Source of the DNA: an uncultured Lachnospiraceae bacterium
Lineage (GTDB): Bacteria > Bacillota > Clostridia > Lachnospirales > Lachnospiraceae
Length of the DNA stretch: 44,126 nucleotides
Direction of reading: 5' to 3'
Assembly: GCA_910586615.1 (NCBI GenBank)
Contig: CAJUJP010000031.1
Coordinates: forward strand, 1-44,126
Part shown: one piece after another, positions 7,188 through 15,160 of the stretch
How the letters are laid out: every line of letters starts with the position of its first letter
Numbering within the stretch: the first letter of the stretch is position 1
Translations under genes and position numbers: made by a program
Notes under the pieces: generated by a model
The model's input: the letters and a program-made list of their open reading frames with translations, nothing else
Databases searched by the model: none
What the model was told of the DNA's origin: nothing

Positions 7188-7571
7188 ATGCGAAAAAACA
7201 GTGTTAAGAATACCCGTATCAACGGAGAAGTGCAGCGTGTGCTGGCAGAGATCATCCGGGGTGAGATCAAGGATCCCAGAATTGCCCCGATGACCTCTGT
7301 GGTATCCGTGGAGGTGGCGCCGGATCTCAAGACGTGTAAGGCATGGATCAGCGTACTTGGAGACGAGAAGGCACAGGCGGATACATTGGCCGGACTTAAG
7401 AGTGCGGAAGGATATATCCGCAATCAACTGGCCCGGACTGTCAACCTGCGCAATACTCCCCAGATCACTTTTATCATGGATCAGTCGATTGCCTATGGCG
7501 TGAATATGTCGAAACTGATAGACGATGTGATAGAAAAGAGCGGACGGGCGGATAACGAAGAAGAGAAGTAA
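7188..7571 (+). CDS. rbfA: 30S ribosome-binding factor RbfA
   Basis: 127 residues. RbfA assists late 16S rRNA processing and 30S maturation. Core motifs are RINGEVQRVLAEIIRGEIKDPRI, then SVVSVEVAPDLKTCKAWISVLG, and IRNQLARTVNLRNTPQITFIMDQSIAYG at the KH-like fold. ATG 7188 is preferred because the family sequence starts at KNSVKNTRINGE and GAGG lies at 7173-7176; an upstream extension to 7137 has no family match. A gap of 218 bases after infB and 95 bases before nrnA suggests loose operon structure. Confidence 0.95.
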   Translation: MRKNSVKNTRINGEVQRVLAEIIRGEIKDPRIAPMTSVVSVEVAPDLKTCKAWISVLGDEKAQADTLAGLKSAEGYIRNQLARTVNLRNTPQITFIMDQSIAYGVNMSKLIDDVIEKSGRADNEEEK

Positions 7572-7666
7572 GATTTAAAATATGTATGCATAGCCTGCGT
7601 TATTTCAAAGTAAGTTAGGGTACGCAGCATACAGACTTGAACCAATGGCTTGAAATGGAGAAGTAA

Positions 7667-8617
7667 ATGAGAATAATAGATGAAGTGAAAGATGCAAAAA
7701 CAATTGCGATCGGCGGACATATCAGACCGGATGGTGACTGTGTCGGTTCCGTGATGGGGTTGTATCTCTATCTGAAAAAGGAACTGCCCGGGGCGGAAAT
7801 TGATGTATATCTGGATAAACCCGAAGACATTTTCGACTGTATCAGCCGCATTGAAGAAATTAAATCTGAATTTAATACAGAAAAAACGTATGATGTTTTT
7901 GTGGCGCTGGATACCGGAGACGACCGGCTGGGAGGTGCAGAAGACATCTACCGGAAGGCGCATAAGAAAATCAATATCGACCATCATATCAGTAATCCGG
8001 GATGTGGAGATTTGAGCATAGTCGAGCCGGAGCGCAGTTCTACGGCGGAATTGCTCTATGATCTGATGGATCCGTCGATGGTGGATGAAGAGATCGCCGT
8101 GGCGATTTACATAGGAATTGTACATGATACCGGAGTGTTGAGATATTCCAATACATCACCGCGTACACTTCAAATCGTAGCAGAGTTGATTAAATTTGGA
8201 TTTGATTTTTCAAAAATCATCCAGGAGACTTTTTTTGAGAAGACATATCGGCAGACACAGATTATGGGACGGGCGATTTTGGAGAGTGTCCGTTTCATGG
8301 GGGACAAATGTATCGTCAGTGTAGTTTCACGGCGCATGATGGAATTTTACCGGGTCACATCTGCAGATCTGGATGGTATTGTGAACCAGCTTCTGGCAGT
8401 CAAAGGTGTGGAATGTGCCATTTTCATGTATGAGACAGGAACGCTGGAATATAAGGTGAGTATGCGTTCGAATGGCAGAGTAAATGTTTCCGCCGTGGCA
8501 GTAAAGTTCGGCGGCGGCGGACATGTACGTGCTGCAGGATGCACAATGAACGGTACCTGTCATGATAATATCAACAACTTATCCGTAGAGATCGCGGAGC
8601 AGCTGAAGGATGCATGA
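7667..8617 (+). CDS. nrnA: DHH family phosphoesterase (NrnA-type nano-RNase / pAp phosphatase)
   Basis: 316 residues. NrnA-type enzymes degrade 2-5 nt RNAs and dephosphorylate pAp. The DHH motifs are in order: HIRPDGDCVGS (about 18-28), ALDTGD, the DHH signature NIDHHISN, a further HDTG, and the DHHA1 domain with KFGGGGHVRAAG near the end. ATG 7667 follows TGGAGAAGTAA. Its place between rbfA and truB is the standard Firmicutes order, and with pnp nearby it completes small-RNA turnover. Confidence 0.92.
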   Translation: MRIIDEVKDAKTIAIGGHIRPDGDCVGSVMGLYLYLKKELPGAEIDVYLDKPEDIFDCISRIEEIKSEFNTEKTYDVFVALDTGDDRLGGAEDIYRKAHKKINIDHHISNPGCGDLSIVEPERSSTAELLYDLMDPSMVDEEIAVAIYIGIVHDTGVLRYSNTSPRTLQIVAELIKFGFDFSKIIQETFFEKTYRQTQIMGRAILESVRFMGDKCIVSVVSRRMMEFYRVTSADLDGIVNQLLAVKGVECAIFMYETGTLEYKVSMRSNGRVNVSAVAVKFGGGGHVRAAGCTMNGTCHDNINNLSVEIAEQLKDA

Positions 8618-8693
8618 AAAACATGATAAAGAAAAGCTCTATGGCGGAGTAAATTCGTGTGTATTGCAGTATCCGGTGTTGTGCGGTCGTTGT

Positions 8694-8816
8694 TATGTAA
8701 TCACTATTATATAATTACTGTTATACAATCACTGTTATGTAATCACTATTATGAAATAGAGAATCAATAACGTGAAATAATGTGAGCGATAATAGAGTGA
8801 TAACAAAGCGATAACA
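8694..8816 (+). repeat. AT-rich short tandem repeats upstream of truB
   Basis: Four 14-base units of type TATGTAATCACTAT lie at 8694-8749. Three 11-base units of type GAGTGATAACA lie at 8784-8816. They fill the nrnA-truB gap. I see no spacers of CRISPR type and no clear protein frame; function unknown. Confidence 0.75.
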
Positions 8817-8852
8817 ATGAATAGCGGAGAATAATATTTTAAAGAGGATATC

Positions 8853-9764
8853 ATGTATAACGGGATCATGAACGTATATAAGGAGGCCGGCTTCACATCT
8901 CATGATGTGGTTGCCAGACTCCGTGGCATTTGTAAAATGAAGAAAATCGGACATACAGGAACACTCGACCCTGAGGCGGTCGGCGTGCTTCCTGTATGTT
9001 TCGGTTCAGGCACAAAACTGTGTGATATGCTTACAGATTGGGACAAGGAGTATACCGCCACATTGCGGCTGGGGGTGGTTACTGATACCCAGGATATGAC
9101 AGGACAGGTGTTATTCCAGTGTGCCAGAGAGGAACTGGAAGCTTTGACCGGGGAGCAGGTGCGCAGTGCGATCCTGAGATATCAGGGGGATTATGACCAG
9201 ATTCCGCCCATGTATTCTGCCTTAAAGGTGGACGGAAAGAAGCTGTACGAACTGGCACGGGCAGGAAAAGAAGTGGAGCGTAAGCCGAGAAAGGTGCAGA
9301 TCAGGGAGATAGAAATCCGGGAGATGAAGCTTCCCCTTGTAAAAATGCGGGTGGTGTGCTCCAAAGGAACTTATATCAGAACACTCTGCCATGATATCGG
9401 ACAGGATCTTGGCTGCGGCGGTGCCATGGAGACACTGGTGCGGAGCCGGGTGGGAATTTTCAGGATCGAAGATGCGTTGACGCTTGGAGATTTGGAGAGA
9501 CTGCGTGATGATGGGAAAATATCGAACGTTATCATACCGCCGGATGCTGTTTTCGAAAATGACAGGGCTGTGACCGTGAACGAGCCGGGCTGTAAAATGG
9601 TACAAAACGGCAATTTTCTTAGTTTACAGCATCTGACAAAGCAGGTGTCTTTTGCGGACGGGGAAGAAGTCAGGGTTTATGACGGCACAGGCAGGTTTTA
9701 TGGAATCTATGCCTTTCGGGAGCAGGCCGGGCAGTTGAAGCCGGTGAAGATGTTTCTGGCATAA
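8853..9764 (+). CDS. truB: tRNA pseudouridine(55) synthase TruB
   Basis: 303 residues. TruB makes pseudouridine 55 in the T loop of tRNA. GIMNVYKEAGFTSHDVV opens the catalytic domain, and GHTGTLDPEAVGVLPV carries the catalytic aspartate D39. Further motifs are KEYTATLRLGVVTDTQD, QIPPMYSALKVDGKKLYELAR and SKGTYIRTLCHDIG. The C-terminal part resembles a small PUA-like extension. AAAGAGGATATC precedes ATG. A tandem-repeat region lies upstream and a hairpin cluster downstream, so it may be transcribed apart from nrnA. Confidence 0.96.
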   Translation: MYNGIMNVYKEAGFTSHDVVARLRGICKMKKIGHTGTLDPEAVGVLPVCFGSGTKLCDMLTDWDKEYTATLRLGVVTDTQDMTGQVLFQCAREELEALTGEQVRSAILRYQGDYDQIPPMYSALKVDGKKLYELARAGKEVERKPRKVQIREIEIREMKLPLVKMRVVCSKGTYIRTLCHDIGQDLGCGGAMETLVRSRVGIFRIEDALTLGDLERLRDDGKISNVIIPPDAVFENDRAVTVNEPGCKMVQNGNFLSLQHLTKQVSFADGEEVRVYDGTGRFYGIYAFREQAGQLKPVKMFLA

Positions 9765-9766
9765 TA

Positions 9767-9831
9767 GTGTGAGAAGAACTTCTAACACTCGCAGCAAAGG
9801 CTGCTTCGTGAAGAAGTTCTAAGTCTCACAC
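9767..9831 (+). repeat. Long imperfect hairpin between truB and ribF
   Basis: GTGTGAGA (9767-9774) pairs with TCTCACAC (9824-9831), AGAACTTC (9775-9782) with GAAGTTCT (9813-9820), and GCAGC (9791-9795) with GCTGC (9800-9804). There is no T tail, so it is not a plain terminator. Confidence 0.7.
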
Positions 9832-9833
9832 CA

Positions 9834-9859
9834 GAGAATGCCTGAAATACGGCATTCTC
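9834..9859 (+). repeat. Perfect hairpin between truB and ribF
   Basis: GAGAATGCC (9834-9842), 8-base loop, GGCATTCTC (9851-9859). Nine pairs, no T tail. Confidence 0.7.
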
Positions 9860-9871
9860 CGCACGGGTTTG

Positions 9872-9902
9872 TGTCGCTGTGAAGCAGCGACATGGAGATT
9901 AG
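9872..9902 (+). repeat. Hairpin with GGAGATTAG tail
   Basis: TGTCGCTG (9872-9879), loop TGAAG, CAGCGACA (9885-9892), then GGAGATTAG. The same layout, a palindrome followed a few bases later by GGGATTAG, is seen at 32189-32218 and 39912-39941. Confidence 0.6.
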
Positions 9903-10043
9903 AGTGAAAAGAACTTCTAAAGCTCAGCAGCAGAACTGTGACATGACGGCTGGCATGTCGTGAAAAGCGCGGCATATGGAATATACTGCGCAGAGAAATC
10001 AGGCAGTAAATCGACAACAGAAGGATACAGGTACAGGACAAAG

Positions 10044-10967
10044 ATGGAGATTATAGAGCAGACCACAGATTTCCGGCTGCAGAAGCGCAGCGCGGTTGCC
10101 CTCGGAAAATTTGACGGTGTTCATCTGGGGCACAGAGAGTTGATCCGCCGGGTGACGGAGCAGAAGCAGGCAGGACTTCTGGCTGTTGTGTTTACTTTTG
10201 ATACTTCAGCGGCAGCCTTTTTCGGCGGTGAGGAGAAAGAACTGACTACGAAGGCTGAAAAAAGGCGTATTTTTGAAGAGATGGGCGTGGATGTGCTCAT
10301 TGAGTTTCCGCTGAATCGCGAGACCGCGGCCACCGAGCCGGAAGAATTTGTACACAGGTATCTTGCAGGGCAGATGCAGGCCGCATATATCTGTGCAGGA
10401 TCGGATCTGTCTTTCGGAAGGCGCGGTGCGGGAAATTATGCGCTTCTGGAAAAATATGCAAAGCAGTATGACTATGTCGTAGAGTTGATTTCCAAGGTTC
10501 AGATAGACGGGGAAGATGTGAGTTCCACGCGGGTGCGGGAAGCGGTGCGCCGGGGTGAAATGGAACTGGTTACCCGGATGCTGGGAACACCCTACAGCGC
10601 CGCCGGGCGGGTAGAACATGGAAAGCGGCTGGGACGCACCATGGGTATGCCTACAGCAAATGTGCTTCCGGAGGCGGACAAACTCCTGCCGCCTAACGGT
10701 GTCTACTATTCAGAAGTGATTGCGGGCGGCAGGACATACAAGGGGATCAGCAATGTGGGGTGTAAGCCCACGGTAAGTGAAGAACAGATTATGGGGATTG
10801 AGACCTATATCTATGATTTCGGAGGAGATCTTTACGACAGGGAGATCAGCGTAAGGCTGCTGGCTTTTCGCAGGCCGGAAATGAGGTTTGACAGCGTGGA
10901 GAGCCTGAAGGCGCAGCTTGAAGCGGATTTTGCGGCCGGGAGAGACTATAAAGGAAGCTCGCTGTAA
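10044..10967 (+). CDS. ribF: Bifunctional riboflavin kinase / FAD synthetase RibF
   Basis: 307 residues. It phosphorylates riboflavin to FMN and adenylates FMN to FAD. The N-terminal nucleotidyltransferase has GKFDGVHLGHRELI with the HxGH motif, SDLSFGRRGAGN, and SSTRVREAVRRGEM. The C-terminal kinase has GRTMGMPTANVLPEADKLLPPNGVY and SNVGCKPTV. The start at 10044 is set by family length and the MEIIEQTTDFRL beginning. The upstream ribosome site (AGGACAAAG) is weak, and an unlikely extension runs to 9960. The preceding intergenic region holds several hairpins but no FMN riboswitch that I recognise. Confidence 0.94.
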   Translation: MEIIEQTTDFRLQKRSAVALGKFDGVHLGHRELIRRVTEQKQAGLLAVVFTFDTSAAAFFGGEEKELTTKAEKRRIFEEMGVDVLIEFPLNRETAATEPEEFVHRYLAGQMQAAYICAGSDLSFGRRGAGNYALLEKYAKQYDYVVELISKVQIDGEDVSSTRVREAVRRGEMELVTRMLGTPYSAAGRVEHGKRLGRTMGMPTANVLPEADKLLPPNGVYYSEVIAGGRTYKGISNVGCKPTVSEEQIMGIETYIYDFGGDLYDREISVRLLAFRRPEMRFDSVESLKAQLEADFAAGRDYKGSSL

Positions 10968-11038
10968 TGTTTTTTGGCAATGGGCCTTTTCACTTTTTTG
11001 CGCTTTATTTGTGTAATGGCCTTTTTCGTACAAAGGGC

Positions 11039-11067
11039 TTGTCAGCCCGGTTTATTTCCGATAAAAT
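11039..11067 (+). promoter_or_regulatory. Promoter of the Na/Pi transporter gene
   Basis: TTGTCA (11039-11044), 17-base spacer, TAAAAT (11062-11067). The predicted start near 11074 gives a leader of about 50 bases. Confidence 0.65.
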
Positions 11068-11123
11068 AGAATCGTGTAGATTTGCGCGGGGAATCAGTAC
11101 ATACGAAGGGAATCGTAAATGAC

Positions 11124-12761
11124 ATGGATCTATCGATAATTCTATCTATGGCGGGCGGTCTTGGACTGTTCTTATACGGTATGCGCATTATGAGCGACAG
11201 TATCGAGAAAGTCGCCGGTGCAAGGTTAAGAGGAATACTGGAACGATTGACGACCAACCGGTTCACGGGAATCCTGGTGGGTATCTTTTTTACGGCGGTG
11301 ATACAGTCTTCGTCGGCGTGTACGGTTATGGTGGTCAGCTTTGTTAACTCAGGGCTTATGAATCTGACTCAGGCGGCGGGGGTGATCTTCGGTGCCAACA
11401 TCGGTACCACGGTGACAGCGCTTCTGGTTTCCTTTAAATTGGAGAAGGCAGCGCCGGTCATTCTTCTGCTGGGTGTGCTGACGGTCATGTTCTGTAAGAA
11501 ACAGAAGATTTCCCGCTGGGGAGAAGTCATCATCGGCTTCGGTGTTCTGTTTATGGGACTGGGTACCATGTCCGCCGCCATGTCAGGCATGAAAGATTCG
11601 CCTGCGGTCTTACATATGTTTGCATCTCTGCAGACTCCCATTCTTGCGGTGATTCTGGGCGCTGTGCTGACGGCCGTGATCCAGAGCTCTTCGGTTACCG
11701 TCAGTATTATGGTCCTGCTGGCCAATCAGGGGCTGATGAGCATGGACATAGGCATGTATATCATTCTGGGCTGTAATATCGGTGCCTGTACGTCGGCGGT
11801 GCTGGCTTCCTTAAACGGAAAGAAAGACGCCAAGCGGGCGGCAGCCATTCATTTGATCTTTAATATCATAGGTACGGTGATCGTCTATATTATTTTCCTG
11901 TTCGGGGTACAGCAGATCGTGGATGTACTCATATCTGTGACGGGAAATAATCTGGGACGGGTCGTGGCCTACGCGCATATCCTGATCAAAGTATTCCAGG
12001 TTATCATAATGATGCCTTTTATCAAGGGCATTGTAAAGCTGACTTATATGGTTGTGCCGGGCGATGATAAGAAAGTGGGCTACAGGGACAGCTATCAGTT
12101 GAAGTATATCGGCGAAAAGGCGGTATTCAATCCGGCTACGGCAGTGGTGGAAGCGATCAAGGAACTGGATCGTATGGCGTCTCTTGCCGACGAGAACCTG
12201 AACCGGGCCATGAATGTTCTGATCACACTGGAACCGGAAGACATAGACGAAGTCCGGGAAGTGGAGAAGAACATAGATTTCCTGAGTCATGCGATTACCA
12301 ACTATCTGGTCAAGATCAACCAGACCACGCTGCCCATCGAAGACTTGAAAAATATCGGTGCGCTTTTCCATGTGGTCAATGATATCGAACGGATCGGTGA
12401 TCATGCCGAGAATATTGCGGATGCCGCTCAGCGAAGGATCGAGACGGGCGTCACTTTTTCGAAGGATGCACAGCGTGAGCTGGGCGAGATGATGAACATG
12501 GTCAATACCATTCTGCGGTTTTCTTTTGAAATGTTTGTCAAGAGCACGGAAGAGCATGTGGAGGATATCCAGCATCTGGAAGAAGCCATCGACGAGAAAG
12601 AGAAGGAACTGCAGCAGAAGCATATCGAAAGATTGTCCAATAACGAGTGCACTCCCGAAGCGGGCGCACTTTTCTCGGATATTGTGTCCGGTCTGGAGCG
12701 TGTGGCGGATCATGCCGTTAATATTGCGTTCTCAAACAGCTACGGGGAAGGGAATGCGTAA
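11124..12761 (+). CDS. Na/Pi-cotransporter family protein with C-terminal PhoU-like domain
   Basis: 545 residues. It probably imports phosphate with sodium; some members act on other anions. The two inverted repeats are visible: GLGLFLYGMRIMSD with FFTAVIQSSSACTVMVVSFVN, and later AVLTAVIQSSSVTVSIMVLLANQG with GCNIGACTSAVLASL. About eight hydrophobic spans lie in residues 1-310. The rest (about 335-540) is helical and charged with paired PhoU-type motifs such as HVVNDIERIGDHAENIAD and GLERVADHAVNIA. ATG 11124 is used; AAGGGA lies 13 bases before it. It is a single gene between its promoter and a terminator. Confidence 0.92.
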   Translation: MDLSIILSMAGGLGLFLYGMRIMSDSIEKVAGARLRGILERLTTNRFTGILVGIFFTAVIQSSSACTVMVVSFVNSGLMNLTQAAGVIFGANIGTTVTALLVSFKLEKAAPVILLLGVLTVMFCKKQKISRWGEVIIGFGVLFMGLGTMSAAMSGMKDSPAVLHMFASLQTPILAVILGAVLTAVIQSSSVTVSIMVLLANQGLMSMDIGMYIILGCNIGACTSAVLASLNGKKDAKRAAAIHLIFNIIGTVIVYIIFLFGVQQIVDVLISVTGNNLGRVVAYAHILIKVFQVIIMMPFIKGIVKLTYMVVPGDDKKVGYRDSYQLKYIGEKAVFNPATAVVEAIKELDRMASLADENLNRAMNVLITLEPEDIDEVREVEKNIDFLSHAITNYLVKINQTTLPIEDLKNIGALFHVVNDIERIGDHAENIADAAQRRIETGVTFSKDAQRELGEMMNMVNTILRFSFEMFVKSTEEHVEDIQHLEEAIDEKEKELQQKHIERLSNNECTPEAGALFSDIVSGLERVADHAVNIAFSNSYGEGNA

Positions 12762-12818
12762 GCAATACGGCCTGACCAGATTGGTCACTGGAAATGAATA
12801 AACAGTAAGCGGCTTTGT

Positions 12819-12863
12819 TCCCCTTGCATTATGTCAGGTGCATAGTGCAAGGGGATTTTAATT
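12819..12863 (+). terminator. Terminator after the Na/Pi transporter gene
   Basis: CCCCTTGCA (12820-12828) pairs with TGCAAGGGG (12846-12854), then TTTTAATT. Confidence 0.8.
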
Positions 12864-12869
12864 AGCCAT

Positions 12870-12898
12870 TTGACAAAATAATCGGGACTTGCTATAAT
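12870..12898 (+). promoter_or_regulatory. Consensus promoter of the NlpC/P60 gene
   Basis: TTGACA (12870-12875), 17-base spacer, TATAAT (12893-12898): a perfect sigma-A-type match. The predicted start near 12905 leaves a 94-base leader with a small hairpin (GTTAC/GTAAC near 12917-12935). Confidence 0.85.
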
Positions 12899-12998
12899 GA
12901 CCTCGGAAATGTTACAAAAGTGTTACGAATTGTAACAAATTATAGCGTACAGCAAATTCTTAACCGCAAGATGCTGTGCTGAGAGGACTGAATTAAGA

Positions 12999-14333
12999 AT
13001 GAAAAGACGAGAAATTTTATGTCTTCTGGCAGGATGTATTTTATTTTTATCACCGATGCAGGCAAGAGCGGCAACGTTGCCGGATCTGCTGGGGATCGGT
13101 TCCATCAATGTGACAGAGGATGTACAGGAAGATACAGAAGCGTCAGAAGAAGATACAAATGAGAGCAGTGCTTCGGCCGCTGACACCGACGGAGAAGCCG
13201 GAAGTGCCGGTAATGTTTCGGACAATGGAGTGGAAGGTGGCAGCAAAGGTCAGACCGGGGATGATTCATCAAAAGACAGAAGCATAAGCGACAACGGCGT
13301 GGAAGGAAGCGAAGGAGAAGAAGATGCTTCCGAAGATCAGACGGAGGCGGAGACCGGAACGGATGCCGGTAAGAAAGAGAGCGACGCATCCTTGCAGGAT
13401 ATTCTGGGCGGCACCATAGGTTCCAGCGCGATTCTCGAATTCACGAAGACAGAGCAGGAATACGCCGAGGCTTATGAGAAGGCAAAGAATGCAAACTGGG
13501 GATATACCAATCTGGGTATCGCCAATGTGGATAATAATCTGAATATCCGTGCCGTTGCGGCGGAGGACGGCAAACTTGTGGGCAAGCTTCCCAAGGATGC
13601 GGCCTGCGAGGTACTGGACAGCGACGATACATGGGCACATATCAAATCCGGTAAAGTAGAAGGCTATGTCAGCCTTGAATATCTGCTGACAGGCATACCG
13701 GCCAAGCGCAGAGCCGAAGAACTGGCGGCTACGATGGCGCGTGTCACTGCGGACGGACTCAAGGTGCGTGCGGAAGCCAATACCGAGTCAGAGGTGGTTA
13801 CACAGGTACCGATGGGCGAGGAGCTTGAAGTGGTTTCGGTGGAGGGCGACTGGGTCAAGGTATATCTGGATGCCGATGAAGTGTTTGTCTCCGCAGATTA
13901 TGTAGAAGTCAGCTCGGAGCTTGGCACTGCCATCACCATGACGGAGCTTTTCTATGGACAGGGTGTGTCTGATGTGCGGGTAGACGTTTGCCAGTATGCA
14001 AAAGAATTTCTGGGCAATCCTTATGTATGGGGCGGCACCAGTCTGACAAAGGGAGCGGATTGTTCTGGATTTGTGCTGAGCGTCTTTAAGAAATATGGTG
14101 TGAGCCTGCCTCATTCTTCCGTGGCACAGTCGAAGCTTGGCACTACAATTAAGGTGTCGGAGGCAAAACCGGGTGATCTGATCTTCTACGGAAATGGAAA
14201 ATCGATCAATCACGTGGCAATCTATATCGGCAGCGGACAGGTTATCCACGCCAGCAATCCGAAGACAGGAATCAGGATTTCCAACACCTCTTACCGGTCG
14301 CCGGTCAAGGCAGTCAGAATCCTGCATGACTGA
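12999..14333 (+). CDS. Secreted SH3-domain / NlpC-P60 peptidoglycan hydrolase
   Basis: 444 residues. It probably cuts peptide cross-links in the cell wall. A signal peptide (KRR, then hydrophobic to about residue 25, AxA near the end) is followed by an acidic linker rich in S, D, E and G (about 38-145) with two SDNGVEG repeats. Two bacterial SH3-like domains follow (about 165-230 and 243-302; LNIRAVAAEDGKLVG, LKVRAEANTESEVV). The C-terminal NlpC/P60 domain has GADCSGF with catalytic C355 and NHVAIYIG with H405. It is transcribed alone from a consensus promoter, so it is probably abundant. Confidence 0.93.
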   Translation: MKRREILCLLAGCILFLSPMQARAATLPDLLGIGSINVTEDVQEDTEASEEDTNESSASAADTDGEAGSAGNVSDNGVEGGSKGQTGDDSSKDRSISDNGVEGSEGEEDASEDQTEAETGTDAGKKESDASLQDILGGTIGSSAILEFTKTEQEYAEAYEKAKNANWGYTNLGIANVDNNLNIRAVAAEDGKLVGKLPKDAACEVLDSDDTWAHIKSGKVEGYVSLEYLLTGIPAKRRAEELAATMARVTADGLKVRAEANTESEVVTQVPMGEELEVVSVEGDWVKVYLDADEVFVSADYVEVSSELGTAITMTELFYGQGVSDVRVDVCQYAKEFLGNPYVWGGTSLTKGADCSGFVLSVFKKYGVSLPHSSVAQSKLGTTIKVSEAKPGDLIFYGNGKSINHVAIYIGSGQVIHASNPKTGIRISNTSYRSPVKAVRILHD

Positions 14334-14423
14334 TTGAATTTATTAAAAAAGCAGCAAAAAGATGAGTTGAAGTGAAAAGTTTATTTCCAGCAAAAAGGTG
14401 ATAGAAATATTTGGGTTTGAGAC

Positions 14424-14452
14424 TTGCCAAGAAACCTTCTATATGTTAGAAT
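14424..14452 (+). promoter_or_regulatory. rpsO promoter
   Basis: TTGCCA (14424-14429), 17-base spacer, TAGAAT (14447-14452), start near 14459. The 112-base leader (14459-14570) is GC-rich and can fold. S15 autoregulation through such a leader is common in bacteria, but I could not assign a specific structure. Confidence 0.7.
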
Positions 14453-14570
14453 AACCAAGTATGAATTTCAGCCGGCACCCGGAGGCGGGATACTCCGACC
14501 CTATCTTAGTGCATGGCGGTTGCAGAGGATCACCGGTATGGGAATGATCCCTGACAGGAAAGGAGAAAAT

Positions 14571-14837
14571 ATGATTTCTAAGGAAAAGAAAACAGCGATT
14601 ATCAACGAGTATGCAAGAACACCCGGCGACACAGGTTCACCGGAAGTACAGGTAGCAGTCCTTACGGCAAGAATCCAGGAGCTGACAGAGCACCTGAAAG
14701 AGAACCCGAAGGATCATCATTCCAGAAGAGGACTTCTGAAGATGGTTGGTCAGAGACGTGGTCTGCTTGCATATCTGAAAGCTAAGGATATCGAGAGATA
14801 TCGTGCTCTGATCGAGAGACTTGGTCTGAGAAAATAA
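14571..14837 (+). CDS. rpsO: 30S ribosomal protein S15
   Basis: 88 residues, the usual S15 length. S15 binds the central domain of 16S rRNA early in 30S assembly. Family motifs are visible: TGSPEVQVAVLTARIQELTEHLKENPKDHHSRRGLL and QRRGLLAYLKAKDIERYRALIERLGLRK. AGGAAAGGAG precedes ATG 14571. An open extension to 14424 covers the promoter and is not coding. The rpsO-pnp order is widely conserved. Confidence 0.97.
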   Translation: MISKEKKTAIINEYARTPGDTGSPEVQVAVLTARIQELTEHLKENPKDHHSRRGLLKMVGQRRGLLAYLKAKDIERYRALIERLGLRK

Positions 14838-14847
14838 TGCGAGACGG

Positions 14848-14901
14848 AAGACGGGGGTATGGCCGGAGAAGATCCGGCTTTGCCCGTCTTTTTCTTTTTT
14901 T
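14848..14901 (+). terminator. rpsO terminator
   Basis: AAGACGGG (14848-14855) pairs with CCCGTCTT (14883-14890), with GCCGG/CCGGC inside, then a long T-rich tail. Confidence 0.85.
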
Positions 14902-14909
14902 CATGGAAT

Positions 14910-14975
14910 AGGAAATTCCTACGCTTATCCGAGTCCGCGAAGCGGATTTCGCGAGGAATAGAATTTAGAAGGTTA
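14910..14975 (+). repeat. Intergenic imperfect palindrome before pnp
   Basis: The 323-base gap 14838-15160 holds the rpsO terminator, this element and a long hairpin. Here AATTCCT pairs with AGGAAT around an inner TCCGC/GCGGA stem. It resembles the other intergenic palindromes of the window. Confidence 0.4.
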
Positions 14976-14978
14976 CAC

Positions 14979-15069
14979 GGGCGGAAGAAGTATCCGAGAC
15001 CACAAATATTCGTATAAAACAGATCCCGTTGATTTTGTGCGGATATTTGTAGTTTCGGCATCTTCTGCC
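14979..15069 (+). promoter_or_regulatory. Long hairpin in the pnp leader
   Basis: The left arm from GGCGGAAGAAG (14979) pairs over about 30 bases with the right arm 15040-15069 (CGGATATTTG ... CTTCTGCC), with few mismatches and a loop of about 26 bases. PNPase leaders in other bacteria carry an RNase-cleaved stem used for autocontrol, so this is a candidate. No clear promoter is visible in the gap. Confidence 0.5.
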
Positions 15070-15160
15070 TTAAACAAAATATAAAACGTTTCCCTGTCAT
15101 TTGCAAATGGCACAGAAGCCGGCTGGTGAGAAGGAAACAGGAGAAAAAGGAGAGAAGATC

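Noticed and set aside
8694..8816. CRISPR array upstream of truB
   Set aside because: Units of 14 and 11 bases are too short and lack unique spacers.
9765..10043. FMN riboswitch before ribF
   Set aside because: The conserved RFN stems are absent; the hairpins present are simple palindromes, and ribF is rarely the target of this riboswitch in this context.
9960..10043. N-terminal extension of ribF
   Set aside because: The extra 28 codons match nothing in the family; the nucleotidyltransferase fold begins just after ATG 10044.
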